From contig NZ_CP083560.1 of the NCBI RefSeq assembly GCF_025143825.1, positions 1,116,001 through 1,180,000 of the forward strand: 64,000 nt of DNA, written 5' to 3'. This document shows positions 37,698 through 46,317 of this stretch, piece by piece. The notes beneath the pieces are model-generated. The model did not search any database, was not told where the DNA came from, and saw only the letters and a program-made list of their open reading frames with translations. Source of the DNA: Sulfitobacter sp. S223. Lineage in GTDB: Bacteria > Pseudomonadota > Alphaproteobacteria > Rhodobacterales > Rhodobacteraceae. Positions within the stretch are counted from its first letter, which is position 1, and each line of letters begins with the position of its first letter. The position numbers were made by a program, and so were the translations under genes.

Positions 37698-38741
37698 ATG
37701 CATATGACAACACTGGGACGCACAGGCATCGAAGTGTCTAAATTCTGTCTGGGCTCAATGACATGGGGCACGCAGAACACCCTTGAGGAAGGCCATGCGC
37801 AGATTGAGCGTGCGCTTTCCGCGGGCATCAACTTTGTCGACACCGCTGAAATGTATCCTGTCAATCCGCTCAGCGCCGAGACCCAGGGCAGGACCGAAGA
37901 AGTCATTGGAGAGTGGTTCGCAGCCAGCGCGCGCCGCAAGGATGTTGTCTTGGCGACAAAGCACTCCGGCGAGGGGATTTCCTATGTGCGGGACGGCGCG
38001 ATGATCACGGCAGAGTCGATACCGCAAGCGCTTGACGGCTCTTTGGCGCGGCTCAAGACAGACTATATCGATCTTTACCAATTCCACTGGCCTAATCGCG
38101 GCAGCTACATGTTCCGCAAGAACTGGCTGTATGACCCCACCAATCAGTCGCGGGCCGAAACGCTTCAGAACATGGAAGACTGCCTTGGCGCGCTTCAGCG
38201 CGAGGTCGATCGTGGCCGTATCCGTGCCTTCGGTATGAGCAACGAAAGCGCCTGGGGGCTGACCCAATGGGCCAACGCGGCCGAACGGACGGATGGGCCA
38301 CGGATGGCGACAGTGCAGAATGAATACTCTCTCATGTGCCGTCTGGCCGATACCGATGTGGCAGAGACATGCCACAACGAAGATATCGGCATGCTATCGT
38401 TTTCGCCTTTGGCAACGGGTTTGTTGACGGGTAAATATCAGAACGGCGCAGTGCCCGACGGTTCACGTCTGTCCCTTAGCCCGGAATTGGGCGGTCGCAA
38501 GACGCCGCGCGCCTTCGAAGCTGTGCAGGCCTATCTGGATGTCGCGAATAAACATGGGATTGATCCGGTTCATATGGCGATGGCCTTTGTCCGGGACAGG
38601 CCGTTCATGGCAAGTGTGATTTTCGGCGCAACCTCTGTGGCGCAGCTGGATCACATTCTGGAAGGTGCGGAACTGGTGCTGAACGACGAGGTGATGAAGG
38701 ATATTGATGCGGCTCACCGTGCGCATCCGATGCCATACTAA
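37698..38741 (+). CDS. Tas-like aldo/keto reductase
   Basis: A 347-residue NADPH-dependent aldo/keto reductase. The catalytic Tyr lies in FVDTAEMYPVNPLSAETQG, the same extended motif as in E. coli Tas, and the general architecture (TIM barrel, cofactor segment near the C-terminus SVIFGATS) is complete. The ATG at 37698 follows GAGGAG with 7-base spacing. It precedes the carnitine operon by about 90 bases in the same direction; whether it belongs to that pathway is unclear. Confidence 0.9.
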   Translation: MHMTTLGRTGIEVSKFCLGSMTWGTQNTLEEGHAQIERALSAGINFVDTAEMYPVNPLSAETQGRTEEVIGEWFAASARRKDVVLATKHSGEGISYVRDGAMITAESIPQALDGSLARLKTDYIDLYQFHWPNRGSYMFRKNWLYDPTNQSRAETLQNMEDCLGALQREVDRGRIRAFGMSNESAWGLTQWANAAERTDGPRMATVQNEYSLMCRLADTDVAETCHNEDIGMLSFSPLATGLLTGKYQNGAVPDGSRLSLSPELGGRKTPRAFEAVQAYLDVANKHGIDPVHMAMAFVRDRPFMASVIFGATSVAQLDHILEGAELVLNDEVMKDIDAAHRAHPMPY

Positions 38742-38831
38742 ACTACAAACACGACAAAACCTGCCGCTTTTGGGGATGGAAAAGCACCATCCCCTCGCGC
38801 AGTATTGCGACAAAACAACAGGGAGAATGTC

Positions 38832-39743
38832 ATGTCACTTGCCATGAACCGTGAGGTGTTCATCACCTGCGCCGTAACCGGATCGGGCGCCACGCAAGAC
38901 CGCAGTCATCACGTGCCACGTAGCCCGGAACAGATCGCAGACAGCGCGATTGCAGCGGCCAAAGCCGGTGCCGCAGTCGTGCATTGCCACGTGCGTGACC
39001 CAGAGACAGGCGCGCCTAGCCGCGATGTAGCGCTTTACCGCGAGCTGACGGAACGGATTCGGGACAGTGAAACGGATGTTGTGCTGAACCTCACGGCCGG
39101 CATGGGTGGTGACATCGTCTTTGGCGATGTGGAGAATCCGATGGAGCTGAATGCCGCTGGCACCGATATGGCTGGCGCAACAGAGCGGATGGCCCATATC
39201 ACCGAATGCCTGCCGGAAATTTGCACGCTGGATTGCGGCACCATGAACTTTGCCGAGGCAGATTATGTGATGACCAACACCCCGGGGATGTTGGTGGCCA
39301 TGGGGCAGATGATGACCGATCTGGGCGTGAAGCCCGAAATTGAAGCTTTTGATACAGGCCACCTTTGGTATGCAAAAGAGCTGGTCAAGCAAGGCGTGTT
39401 GGACAGCCCGGCGCTGGTTCAGCTTTGCATGGGGGTGAAATGGGGCGCGCCGGATGACCTCAATACCTTCATGGCGATGGTCAACAACGTGCCGGATGAC
39501 TGGACGTTTTCGGCATTTGGACTGGGGCGTAACCAGATGGCCTATGCTGCGGCAAGCGTGCTTGCAGGCGGCAATGTACGTGTGGGGCTTGAAGACAACC
39601 TATGGCTCGATAAGGGCGTGCTGGCCGAAAACCACGAATTGGTGGCGCGCGCGCGCGGGATCATCGAAGGCATGGGGGCCACGCTGATCGGGCCCGCGCA
39701 GGTGCGCGAACAGCTTGGCCTGCAAAAACGGATGCCGAAGTGA
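38832..39743 (+). CDS. BKACE-type 3-dehydrocarnitine cleavage enzyme
   Basis: A 303-residue beta-keto acid cleavage enzyme (DUF849/BKACE), a TIM barrel that binds zinc. Such enzymes exchange acetyl-CoA with a beta-keto acid, giving acetoacetate and a new acyl-CoA. Zinc-ligand motifs VVHCHVRDP and the substrate segments LNLTAGMGG and EAFDTGHLWYA are visible. With the carnitine dehydrogenase/thioesterase gene downstream, the likely reaction is 3-dehydrocarnitine plus acetyl-CoA to betainyl-CoA plus acetoacetate. The ATG at 38832 follows CAGGGAGAA. The following lipocalin gene starts at a GTG that overlaps its stop codon by 4 bases. Confidence 0.9.
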   Translation: MSLAMNREVFITCAVTGSGATQDRSHHVPRSPEQIADSAIAAAKAGAAVVHCHVRDPETGAPSRDVALYRELTERIRDSETDVVLNLTAGMGGDIVFGDVENPMELNAAGTDMAGATERMAHITECLPEICTLDCGTMNFAEADYVMTNTPGMLVAMGQMMTDLGVKPEIEAFDTGHLWYAKELVKQGVLDSPALVQLCMGVKWGAPDDLNTFMAMVNNVPDDWTFSAFGLGRNQMAYAAASVLAGGNVRVGLEDNLWLDKGVLAENHELVARARGIIEGMGATLIGPAQVREQLGLQKRMPK

Positions 39744-40273
39744 TCCGAGGATTTATTATCTCCGCGCTGGTTGCGTTGGGCGGCTGTACTGCGGAGCTAC
39801 CTGCGCCCGTGCCGATCGGCCCTGTGTACCGCGACCAAAGCGCACTCATCGGGGTCACGTCCCGCTTTGACGCGCAAAAGTTCGCGGGCGTGTGGTACAT
39901 CCGTGCGGGGTTTGATCCCGATATCGGACGCATGGCATTCCGTATCATCGACGGCCCCAAGGGGACTGTGATGCGGCTGGGCGTATTCGTGTGTGATCCT
40001 GCGGGTGTTTGTGGCGACTTCTCAGAAGATTTACCGCTCACCCGCCAAGGCAAAGGTCAGTTTCGGGTAAAGATGCCGAACGGGCAAAATCGTGACTTCT
40101 GGGTTTTATGGGTCGACGAAGGCTTCCGTACAGCCGTTCTGGGTAATAAATCAGGCGACTTCGGCTGGATCGTGGATCGAAGCACCACGGGTGGAGCAGA
40201 CCGGATCAAAGCGGCGCGCGAAATACTGGATTTCAACGGATATGATGTCCGCCAACTGAAAGTAGTGAAATGA
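39740..40273 (+). CDS. Lipocalin-family lipoprotein
   Basis: A 177-residue predicted lipoprotein: the signal peptide ends in the lipobox LGGC with Cys16. The mature part carries the lipocalin GxW motif in FAGVWYIRAGFDP, and a later RDFWVLWVDEGFRTAVLG beta region typical of Blc-like bacterial lipocalins. It should be anchored in the outer (or inner) membrane facing the periplasm and bind a hydrophobic or amphiphilic ligand. It starts with GTG, overlaps the BKACE stop by 4 bases and the dehydrogenase start by 4 bases, so it is tightly embedded in the carnitine operon, which is unexpected for a lipocalin. Confidence 0.85.
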   Translation: MIRGFIISALVALGGCTAELPAPVPIGPVYRDQSALIGVTSRFDAQKFAGVWYIRAGFDPDIGRMAFRIIDGPKGTVMRLGVFVCDPAGVCGDFSEDLPLTRQGKGQFRVKMPNGQNRDFWVLWVDEGFRTAVLGNKSGDFGWIVDRSTTGGADRIKAAREILDFNGYDVRQLKVVK

Positions 40274-41739
40274 GCAAGACAGCAGCAATTATTGGTGGCG
40301 GTGTAATCGGTGGCGGCTGGGCCGCCCGCTTTATGCTTAATGGCTGGGATGTGCAGGTCTTTGATCCTGATCCTCAGGCCGAACGCAAGATCAGCGAAGT
40401 TCTGGCGAACGCGCGGCGGTCTTTGCCCGGGTTGACGGATCTGGCGCTGCCCGATGAGGGCAAGCTGAGCTTTCACAAGACAATAGAAGAGGCCGTGACC
40501 GGCGCAGACTGGATTCAGGAAAGCGTGCCAGAGCGGTTGGAGATCAAGCACAAGACATTTGCACAGATTCAGGCCGCTTGCGCGCCTGATGCGGTGATTG
40601 GTTCTTCGACGTCCGGATTTAAACCATCCGAGTTGCAGCAAGGTGCTGCGCGGCCCGGTCAGATCATGGTCGCGCATCCGTTCAATCCTGTCTATTTGCT
40701 GCCGCTGGTAGAGCTTGTGACAACGAACGCAGAGCCTGCCTTGGTCGAGACGGCAAAATCTATGCTCAGTTCGTTGGGGATGTACCCGCTCCACCTCAAG
40801 AAAGAGATTGATGCCCATGTCGCGGACCGTTTCCTTGAGGCGGTGTGGCGTGAGGCGCTGTGGCTGGTCAAAGACGGTATCGCCACAACGGAAGAAATCG
40901 ACAATGCCATCCGCTACGGCTTTGGCATTCGCTGGGCGCAGATGGGCCTGTTCGAGACGTACCGCGTGGCGGGCGGTGAGGCCGGCATGAAGCACTTCAT
41001 GGCGCAATTCGGACCCGCGTTGAAATGGCCGTGGACCAAGCTGATGGATGTCCCTGATTTCAATGACGAACTGGTGGACCTGATCGCAGGCCAGTCGGAT
41101 GAGCAATCCGGCATGCATTCGATCCGTGAACTCGAACGCATCCGTGATAACAATCTTGTCACGATGATGCGCGGGCTGAAGGCGCAAGACTGGGGCGCAG
41201 GTGCGCTGTTGAACGCGCAAGAACGTGACATGCGCGCAGGAACGGTACATGGCGCTGTGGCGGCGGACTTGCCCTCCGACCAACTGGTAGAGACAGCGCA
41301 CCGGACTGTGCCGCTCGATTGGACGGACTATAACTGCCACATGACAGAGTCGCGTTATTTGCAGGCTTTTGCTGATGCGACGGATCGCTTCATGGCGATT
41401 ATCGGATGTGATGCAGACTATATTTCATCCGGCGGGAGCTATTTCACCGCTGAGACCCATATCCGCCATATAGACGAAGTTCATGCAGGTGCCCGTATCA
41501 CCATACGTACCCGTGTGGTGATGGGCGAGGGTAAGAAAATGCATCTGTGGCACGAGATGTATGAAGCTGACCGTCTTCTGGCCACAGGTGAGCATTTCCT
41601 GCTTCACGTGAGTCTGGATACGCGCAAGCCCACGCCGCCCGCGCCTCATATTGAGGCGGCGCTGGTGCGTTTCGCCCAGGGTCATGCGGAATTGCCACTG
41701 CCAGAAGGTTTGGGAAGGGCCATCGGCGCACCAAGATGA
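40270..41739 (+). CDS. lcdH: L-carnitine dehydrogenase fused to betainyl-CoA thioesterase
   Basis: A 489-residue two-domain protein. Residues 1 to about 320 are a 3-hydroxyacyl-CoA dehydrogenase-like L-carnitine 3-dehydrogenase (NAD-binding GGGVIGGGWAARF, catalytic STSGFKPSEL and HPFNPVYLLPLVEL). The C-terminal 150 residues are a hotdog thioesterase (DWTDYNCHMTESRYLQAF and later TGEHFLLHVSLDTR). Together they convert carnitine to 3-dehydrocarnitine and, after BKACE cleavage, hydrolyse betainyl-CoA to glycine betaine. Fusion of these two enzymes is known in alphaproteobacteria. It overlaps its neighbours by 4 bases on each side. Confidence 0.93.
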   Translation: MSKTAAIIGGGVIGGGWAARFMLNGWDVQVFDPDPQAERKISEVLANARRSLPGLTDLALPDEGKLSFHKTIEEAVTGADWIQESVPERLEIKHKTFAQIQAACAPDAVIGSSTSGFKPSELQQGAARPGQIMVAHPFNPVYLLPLVELVTTNAEPALVETAKSMLSSLGMYPLHLKKEIDAHVADRFLEAVWREALWLVKDGIATTEEIDNAIRYGFGIRWAQMGLFETYRVAGGEAGMKHFMAQFGPALKWPWTKLMDVPDFNDELVDLIAGQSDEQSGMHSIRELERIRDNNLVTMMRGLKAQDWGAGALLNAQERDMRAGTVHGAVAADLPSDQLVETAHRTVPLDWTDYNCHMTESRYLQAFADATDRFMAIIGCDADYISSGGSYFTAETHIRHIDEVHAGARITIRTRVVMGEGKKMHLWHEMYEADRLLATGEHFLLHVSLDTRKPTPPAPHIEAALVRFAQGHAELPLPEGLGRAIGAPR

Positions 41740-42482
41740 AGCGTGTGCTGATCACCGCCGGAGCATCAGGCATTGGTCGCGCCATGGGCGAGGCCTTCGC
41801 GGCGGTGGGAATGGAGGTCTGGGTCACAGACGTGGATGGAAAAGCTTTGGCGACCCTGCCGAAAGGCTGGCAAACCCGCAAAGCGGATGCCGTGGACGAA
41901 AACGCGATGGCGCAAGTAATGGCCGAGATGGGCCAGATTGACGTGCTTTGTGCCAATGCCGGAATAGCCGGTCCCACGGCGCTGGTTGAGGACATCGCGC
42001 TGGAAGACTGGCGCACCTGCGTGAGCGTAAATCTTGAAGGTGCGTTTTTGGCGGCAAAGCACGCAGCGCCGCGTATGAAGGTCGCAGGGCAGGGCGCGAT
42101 CATCCTCACTTCATCGACAGCCGGATTATATGGCTACCCTAACCGTGCGCCCTATGCTGCGGCGAAATGGGCGATTATCGGCTTGATGAAAACATTGGCG
42201 ATGGAGCTGGGGCCTTTCGGCATTCGCGTCAACGCAATCTGTCCCGGATCGGTGGAGGGCGCGCGGATGGAAGGTGTTCTTGCGCGCGAAGCTGCGGCAA
42301 AAGGAATGACTCGCGATCAGGTCTATGACGGATATGCTTCCGGCACCTCGATGCGCCGCTTTGTCGAAGCGCAGGACATTGCGAATATGGCGGTGTTTTT
42401 GGGGTCGGATGCTGCGCGATTGGTGTCGGGTCAGGTCATCGCCGTAGATGGCCATACAGAAAATCCGGACCCGAAAGTCTAG
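41736..42482 (+). CDS. Short-chain dehydrogenase/reductase
   Basis: A 248-residue SDR with the cofactor motif TAGASGIGRA, NAG in CANAGIAG, catalytic Ser in LTSSTAG and YxxxK in YAAAKWA. It overlaps the carnitine dehydrogenase stop by 4 bases. Because BKACE cleavage produces acetoacetate, a role as 3-hydroxybutyrate dehydrogenase is plausible, but the sequence does not prove it. The VEGARMEGVL segment near the C-terminus is usual for broad SDR groups. Confidence 0.88.
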   Translation: MKRVLITAGASGIGRAMGEAFAAVGMEVWVTDVDGKALATLPKGWQTRKADAVDENAMAQVMAEMGQIDVLCANAGIAGPTALVEDIALEDWRTCVSVNLEGAFLAAKHAAPRMKVAGQGAIILTSSTAGLYGYPNRAPYAAAKWAIIGLMKTLAMELGPFGIRVNAICPGSVEGARMEGVLAREAAAKGMTRDQVYDGYASGTSMRRFVEAQDIANMAVFLGSDAARLVSGQVIAVDGHTENPDPKV

Positions 42483-42571
42483 CTGCAAGGCTGTGTCGTT
42501 TTCGGAACAGCATCGCTTTTGCTGCGGGCGTATGTTCTGCCAATCCTCAACAGCACAAGCGCACGCCCTTT

Positions 42572-43498
42572 ATGAAGCAGAATCAGACCTACCCACCGCA
42601 GCGGCGCAATATATCGCAGTGGGACTGGCCGACGCTTTGGTTGTTTATAGGTGTTGTAGGGCTTTGGTGCAGTGCTTTGTTGCTGCCGACAAGCTGGGGC
42701 GTGTTGGCTGTGGTGATGCTTGTACTGGCGCTGACCTTGCACAGCTCTCTTAGTCATGAATTTCTGCATGGTCACCCCTTTGGTTCAGAGCGTGCTGAAA
42801 CTCTGCTTGGCCTGTGGCAACCGGGGCTGTTTGTGCCGTATCTGCGGTTCAAGCGGACACATCTTGCCCATCACCGGGATGCCCGACTGACAGACCCATA
42901 CGACGATCCAGAAAGTAATTACCTTGATCCGGATGTCTGGCGGCGCCTTTGGAAATGGCAACGGGTCTTGCTGCAGATCAACAACACACTTGCCGGTCGC
43001 ATCACGATTGGTCCGGCAATTGGCTTGATCACCTTTATCCGCAAAGATATTGCCGCCGCGCGGTCAGGACAGCGCGAAATTGTGACGGACTGGTTGCTGC
43101 ATATTCCGGGCACTGTGTTGACCCTATGGGCGGTCATGTTGTCCGATCTAAATATCTGGCTGTATTTCGCTGCTTGCTATGGTGCTTTGTCGGTCCTGAA
43201 AATCAGAACCTTCCTTGAGCATCAGGCGGACGCGCGTGTATCTGGCCGGACCGTGATCATCGAAGATCGTGGATTGCTGGGGTTTCTCTTTCTCAACAAC
43301 AACCTGCATGTGGTTCATCACATGCACCCAAAGGCGGCTTGGTACCAGCTATGGCCACTTTACCGTGAACGCCGAGACCGCTTCCTGACCCGCAATCACG
43401 GTTATGTCTTCCCGTCCTATGCAAGCATATTTCGACAATATCTGTGGAAGAGCAAAGACCCTGTCGCACATCCGCTCTGGCACACTGACGCGGATTGA
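42572..43498 (+). CDS. Membrane fatty acid desaturase-like protein
   Basis: A 308-residue integral membrane di-iron protein. Its three His clusters are in place: HEFLHGH, HLAHHR and NLHVVHH, the pattern of acyl-lipid desaturases and related hydroxylases. Four or so membrane helices flank them. The acyl or lipid substrate is unknown. No clear ribosome binding site precedes the ATG at 42572. The EamA transporter gene follows 14 bases after the stop. Confidence 0.88.
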   Translation: MKQNQTYPPQRRNISQWDWPTLWLFIGVVGLWCSALLLPTSWGVLAVVMLVLALTLHSSLSHEFLHGHPFGSERAETLLGLWQPGLFVPYLRFKRTHLAHHRDARLTDPYDDPESNYLDPDVWRRLWKWQRVLLQINNTLAGRITIGPAIGLITFIRKDIAAARSGQREIVTDWLLHIPGTVLTLWAVMLSDLNIWLYFAACYGALSVLKIRTFLEHQADARVSGRTVIIEDRGLLGFLFLNNNLHVVHHMHPKAAWYQLWPLYRERRDRFLTRNHGYVFPSYASIFRQYLWKSKDPVAHPLWHTDAD

Positions 43499-43512
43499 TG
43501 CAGGAGAGCGGG

Positions 43513-44424
43513 ATGAACATGCCTGACCTCTGGATCATTGTTACCCTGCTTGCCGCCGCTTTTCAGACGGTGCGCTTTATGCTGCAAAAAGTATTGGCCA
43601 CTGCCACCCTGTCGCCAGCAGGGGCGACGTTTTCGCGCTTTATCTACTCCGCACCCTTCATAGCTGCGCTGTTGGCGCTTTACATGACCTTGACGCAGGC
43701 CAGCTTGCCTGCGCTTGGGGCGCGGTTCTGGGGCTTTGGCCTATTAGGGGGCACCACACAAATTCTTGCCACGGTCTGTGTCGTCGCACTGTTCAAGGCG
43801 CGTAATTTTGCCGTGGGGATCACGTTCAAGAAAACCGAAGTGATCCAGACTGTGTTGGTCGGTGTGCTGCTGTTGGGTGAATTGGTCAGCTGGGGCGGAT
43901 TTGCTGCCATTGCACTGGGGCTGGTTGGCTTGCTGCTGTTGTCCGGCGGCAAGGAGGCGTCAGGATTTCGCCTGTCGGACCTTCGAAACCGGGCGGCGGG
44001 GCTTGGCATCGCTTCGGGTGTCCTGTTTGCGTTTTCAGCCGTCAGTTACCGCGGGGCGACCTTGTCGCTGGCGACCGATGATCCGCTGCTGCGCGCCGGT
44101 GTGACCCTGATGGCTGTCGTGCTTATGCAAACGCTCATCATGGCGGTGTGGCTCTATTTTCGCGAAAGCGGAGAGATGGCCCGCGTCTGGCGTGCGCGCC
44201 GCGTGGCATTGTGGATCGGGCTGACGTCGATGGGCGGCTCGCTATGCTGGTTCATCGCCTTCACGCTGCAGAACGCCGCCTATGTAAAAGCGCTGGGCCA
44301 GATTGAACTGATCCTCAGCGTGCTGGCCTCCACGCTGTTCTTTCGTGAAAAAATCACTGCAAGAGAAGCCTGCGGGATCGCTGTTTTGGTGGCCTCGATC
44401 CTGTTGCTGATCCTCGCGATCTAG
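43513..44424 (+). CDS. EamA-family DMT transporter
   Basis: A 303-residue drug/metabolite-superfamily transporter with about ten membrane helices in two EamA repeats (for example FAVGITFKKTEVIQTVLVGVLLLGE and YVKALGQIELILSVLASTLFF). The start at 43513 follows GGAGAGCGGG; an upstream ATG overlapping the desaturase stop is also possible. Substrate unknown. The 3' end overlaps the convergent Nudix gene by 4 bases. Confidence 0.88.
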   Translation: MNMPDLWIIVTLLAAAFQTVRFMLQKVLATATLSPAGATFSRFIYSAPFIAALLALYMTLTQASLPALGARFWGFGLLGGTTQILATVCVVALFKARNFAVGITFKKTEVIQTVLVGVLLLGELVSWGGFAAIALGLVGLLLLSGGKEASGFRLSDLRNRAAGLGIASGVLFAFSAVSYRGATLSLATDDPLLRAGVTLMAVVLMQTLIMAVWLYFRESGEMARVWRARRVALWIGLTSMGGSLCWFIAFTLQNAAYVKALGQIELILSVLASTLFFREKITAREACGIAVLVASILLLILAI

Positions 44425-45128
44425 TTCGGTCCGTCATAGGGCGTGGTGTGACCACGCATCCGGAGGAACAGGCTCTCTTCATCGCTGTTCTTGAAATAGG
44501 GAACTGATGCAGGTGGTTCCAGATCGCGTGCGCGGGCTTCGACCTCGGCCAGAACAACTTCGGTGATGAAGGGCATGTCAAAGCGGCGTGCCTCGGTCAA
44601 AGGCACCCATTGCAGGTGCGAAAGCTCATCACAGGCGTTGTCGAAATTGTCCGGATCGCTGGCAATCGCATCAACATCGACCAGAAAAAAGCGTGCATCA
44701 AAGCGGCGCGGCCTGCCCGGAGGCGTCAGCGCGCGAAAGACAAACTGCAGTGGCTCTGCGTGGGGCAGGTGGCCGCTGGCAGCGAAGGTTTCCCAGTCAG
44801 CGGGTATTTCCCCCGGCCATGTGCCTTTTGTTCCCAGGATCAGTCCGGTCTCTTCCCATAGTTCACGTACGGCGGCGACGGGGATGGCGCGTGCAAGGGC
44901 CGGATCGGTGTCTTCGGAAATCCGTGCCGCACATTGTGGGGGTAAGGCTGATCCAAGCGGAATGTGGGCATCGCCCGCGTCCACGGCGCCACCGGGAAAG
45001 ACAAACTTGTTTGGCATGAAGGCAGCTTTTGATCCGCGCTGGCCCATCAAAATGGAGGGTGTCGTCATCCGGTCTCGGATCACAATGACCGTTGCCGCGT
45101 TGCGGATCGCCGTTTTATCGATGCTCAT
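44421..45128 (-). CDS. Nudix hydrolase (NUDT8/NUDT19-like)
   Basis: A 235-residue Nudix protein. The second half of the Nudix box is intact (AVRELWEETGLIL, with the REUxEE core), but the first half, GGAVDAGD, lies about 37 residues upstream of it, so the box has an insertion, as in NUDT8/NUDT19-type CoA or acyl-CoA hydrolases. The likely substrate is a nucleoside diphosphate derivative such as CoA. It converges on the EamA gene and precedes a DUF983 gene in reverse. Confidence 0.85.
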   Translation of the reverse strand: MSIDKTAIRNAATVIVIRDRMTTPSILMGQRGSKAAFMPNKFVFPGGAVDAGDAHIPLGSALPPQCAARISEDTDPALARAIPVAAVRELWEETGLILGTKGTWPGEIPADWETFAASGHLPHAEPLQFVFRALTPPGRPRRFDARFFLVDVDAIASDPDNFDNACDELSHLQWVPLTEARRFDMPFITEVVLAEVEARARDLEPPASVPYFKNSDEESLFLRMRGHTTPYDGPN

Positions 45129-45154
45129 AGGTCCTCATGCTGTCGCGGGGCAGG

Positions 45155-45574
45155 TCAGGAACTGCGTGCAAAGCCGCCCATTTCCTTTGCCCATTGGAAG
45201 CCGATCAAGGCGCCCTTCAATCTTGGAAGAAGGTAGAGGGACAAACCGACCGTGCCAACTGCAAAGATCGTAAACAGGACAATAGGTTCGGGCCTGAACT
45301 GCACAAAGACGACATGCAGCATCGGCGCCATCAGATGCCCGACAATAAGAATTGTCAGATAGGCAGGGCCGTCATCCGCACGGTGATGTTGGAATTCCTG
45401 TTCGCAAACGGTGCAATGGTCATGCACTTTGAGATAGCCGTACAGCAGGGGCCCTGCACCGCAGTTCGGGCATTTTCTACGCCAGCCGCGCAACATGGCT
45501 GGCAGGCGTGGCCGCTCTTGCGTGGTGTCTTGCACGTTTGTGGCGACGTTGGTCTGTGCGGCTGAATTTGGCAT
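45155..45574 (-). CDS. DUF983 family zinc-ribbon membrane protein
   Basis: A 139-residue protein with a CPNC...CTVC zinc-ribbon near residues 35-60 and two membrane helices in the second half, the standard DUF983 layout. The function is not known; in several bacteria it lies near cytochrome oxidase genes. It lies 26 bases upstream of the Nudix gene in the same direction and is probably co-transcribed. It is divergent from the EF-hand operon. Confidence 0.85.
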   Translation of the reverse strand: MPNSAAQTNVATNVQDTTQERPRLPAMLRGWRRKCPNCGAGPLLYGYLKVHDHCTVCEQEFQHHRADDGPAYLTILIVGHLMAPMLHVVFVQFRPEPIVLFTIFAVGTVGLSLYLLPRLKGALIGFQWAKEMGGFARSS

Positions 45575-45686
45575 GACTTAATCCTGCTAGGAGTTGTGAC
45601 TTTTAAATGGGCCATGCGGGCATGGAATGAAAGGTGGCGATTTGTCTCAACTCCTGCACGAGAAACTTTTCTGCATTTTTTGCGAC

Positions 45687-45714
45687 GGAACTTTGGCGGA
45701 GCGGCGTACTAATA
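45687..45714 (+). promoter_or_regulatory. Candidate ECF-type promoter of the EF-hand/sigma operon
   Basis: GGAACTT (45687-45693) is the classic ECF -35 element. CTAATA lies 15 bases further on at a fitting distance for the -10. The start codon of the EF-hand gene is 52 bases downstream. If real, the sigma factor of this operon could control its own expression. Confidence 0.4.
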
Positions 45715-45765
45715 CCAACTGCACGGCGAAAGAGATCGTTGCAGGAGATAAAAACGGAGTACACC

Positions 45766-46317
45766 ATGTTTAAAGAAACATTCACCGCAATGGCAATCGT
45801 AGCAGGTCTTGTCGCAACATCCGCTCAGGCGCGTGACGGCGGCGAAGCCCGTATGCAGGAACGCTTTGGCCAGATCGATGTGAACAGCGATGGTCAGATC
45901 ACCGTCGAGGAATTGCAGGCGCAGGCCACAGCACGTTTTACTGCAGCGGATGCTGACGGCAACGGTGCTTTGACCGCTGAGGAAATCCGCGCCAGCATGA
46001 AAGAGCGCCACAAAGAGCACATGCTCAACCGTCTGGACACAAACGGCGATGGCACGCTGAGCGATGAAGAACTCTCGAAAGCCGATGGCAAGTACAAAGG
46101 CAAAGAGGGCAAGATGGAAAAGCGTGCAGCCAAGCACTTCGAGCGGATGGACGCTGACAAAAGCGGCGATATCTCCTTGGAAGAAATGCAAAGCCGTCGC
46201 GATCCCGCCAAGATGGTCACAAAGCTGGACACCGACAAAAGCGGTGGCCTGAGCATTGAGGAGTTTGCAGAGGCCCGTGGCCATGGCAAACACAAGATGA
46301 AGCGTGACGCAGACTAA
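45766..46317 (+). CDS. Exported EF-hand calcium-binding protein with five loops
   Basis: A 183-residue protein with a Sec signal peptide (cleavage near SAQA, residue 22) and five EF-hand loops: DVNSDGQITVEE, DADGNGALTAEE, DTNGDGTLSDEE, DADKSGDISLEE and DTDKSGGLSIEE. All five keep the Ca-ligand pattern at positions 1, 3, 5 and 12. It should bind calcium in the periplasm or outside. It heads the ECF sigma operon, and its coding end overlaps the sigma start by 14 bases, so the two are linked. A GGAGT site precedes the ATG. Confidence 0.88.
   Translation: MFKETFTAMAIVAGLVATSAQARDGGEARMQERFGQIDVNSDGQITVEELQAQATARFTAADADGNGALTAEEIRASMKERHKEHMLNRLDTNGDGTLSDEELSKADGKYKGKEGKMEKRAAKHFERMDADKSGDISLEEMQSRRDPAKMVTKLDTDKSGGLSIEEFAEARGHGKHKMKRDAD

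Noticed and set aside
40057-41340. Long antisense open frame (427 codons) opposite the carnitine dehydrogenase gene
   Set aside because: The plus-strand frame codes for a complete, recognisable dehydrogenase/thioesterase with 4-base overlaps to its neighbours; the antisense product is rich in Arg, His and Gln and matches nothing I know.
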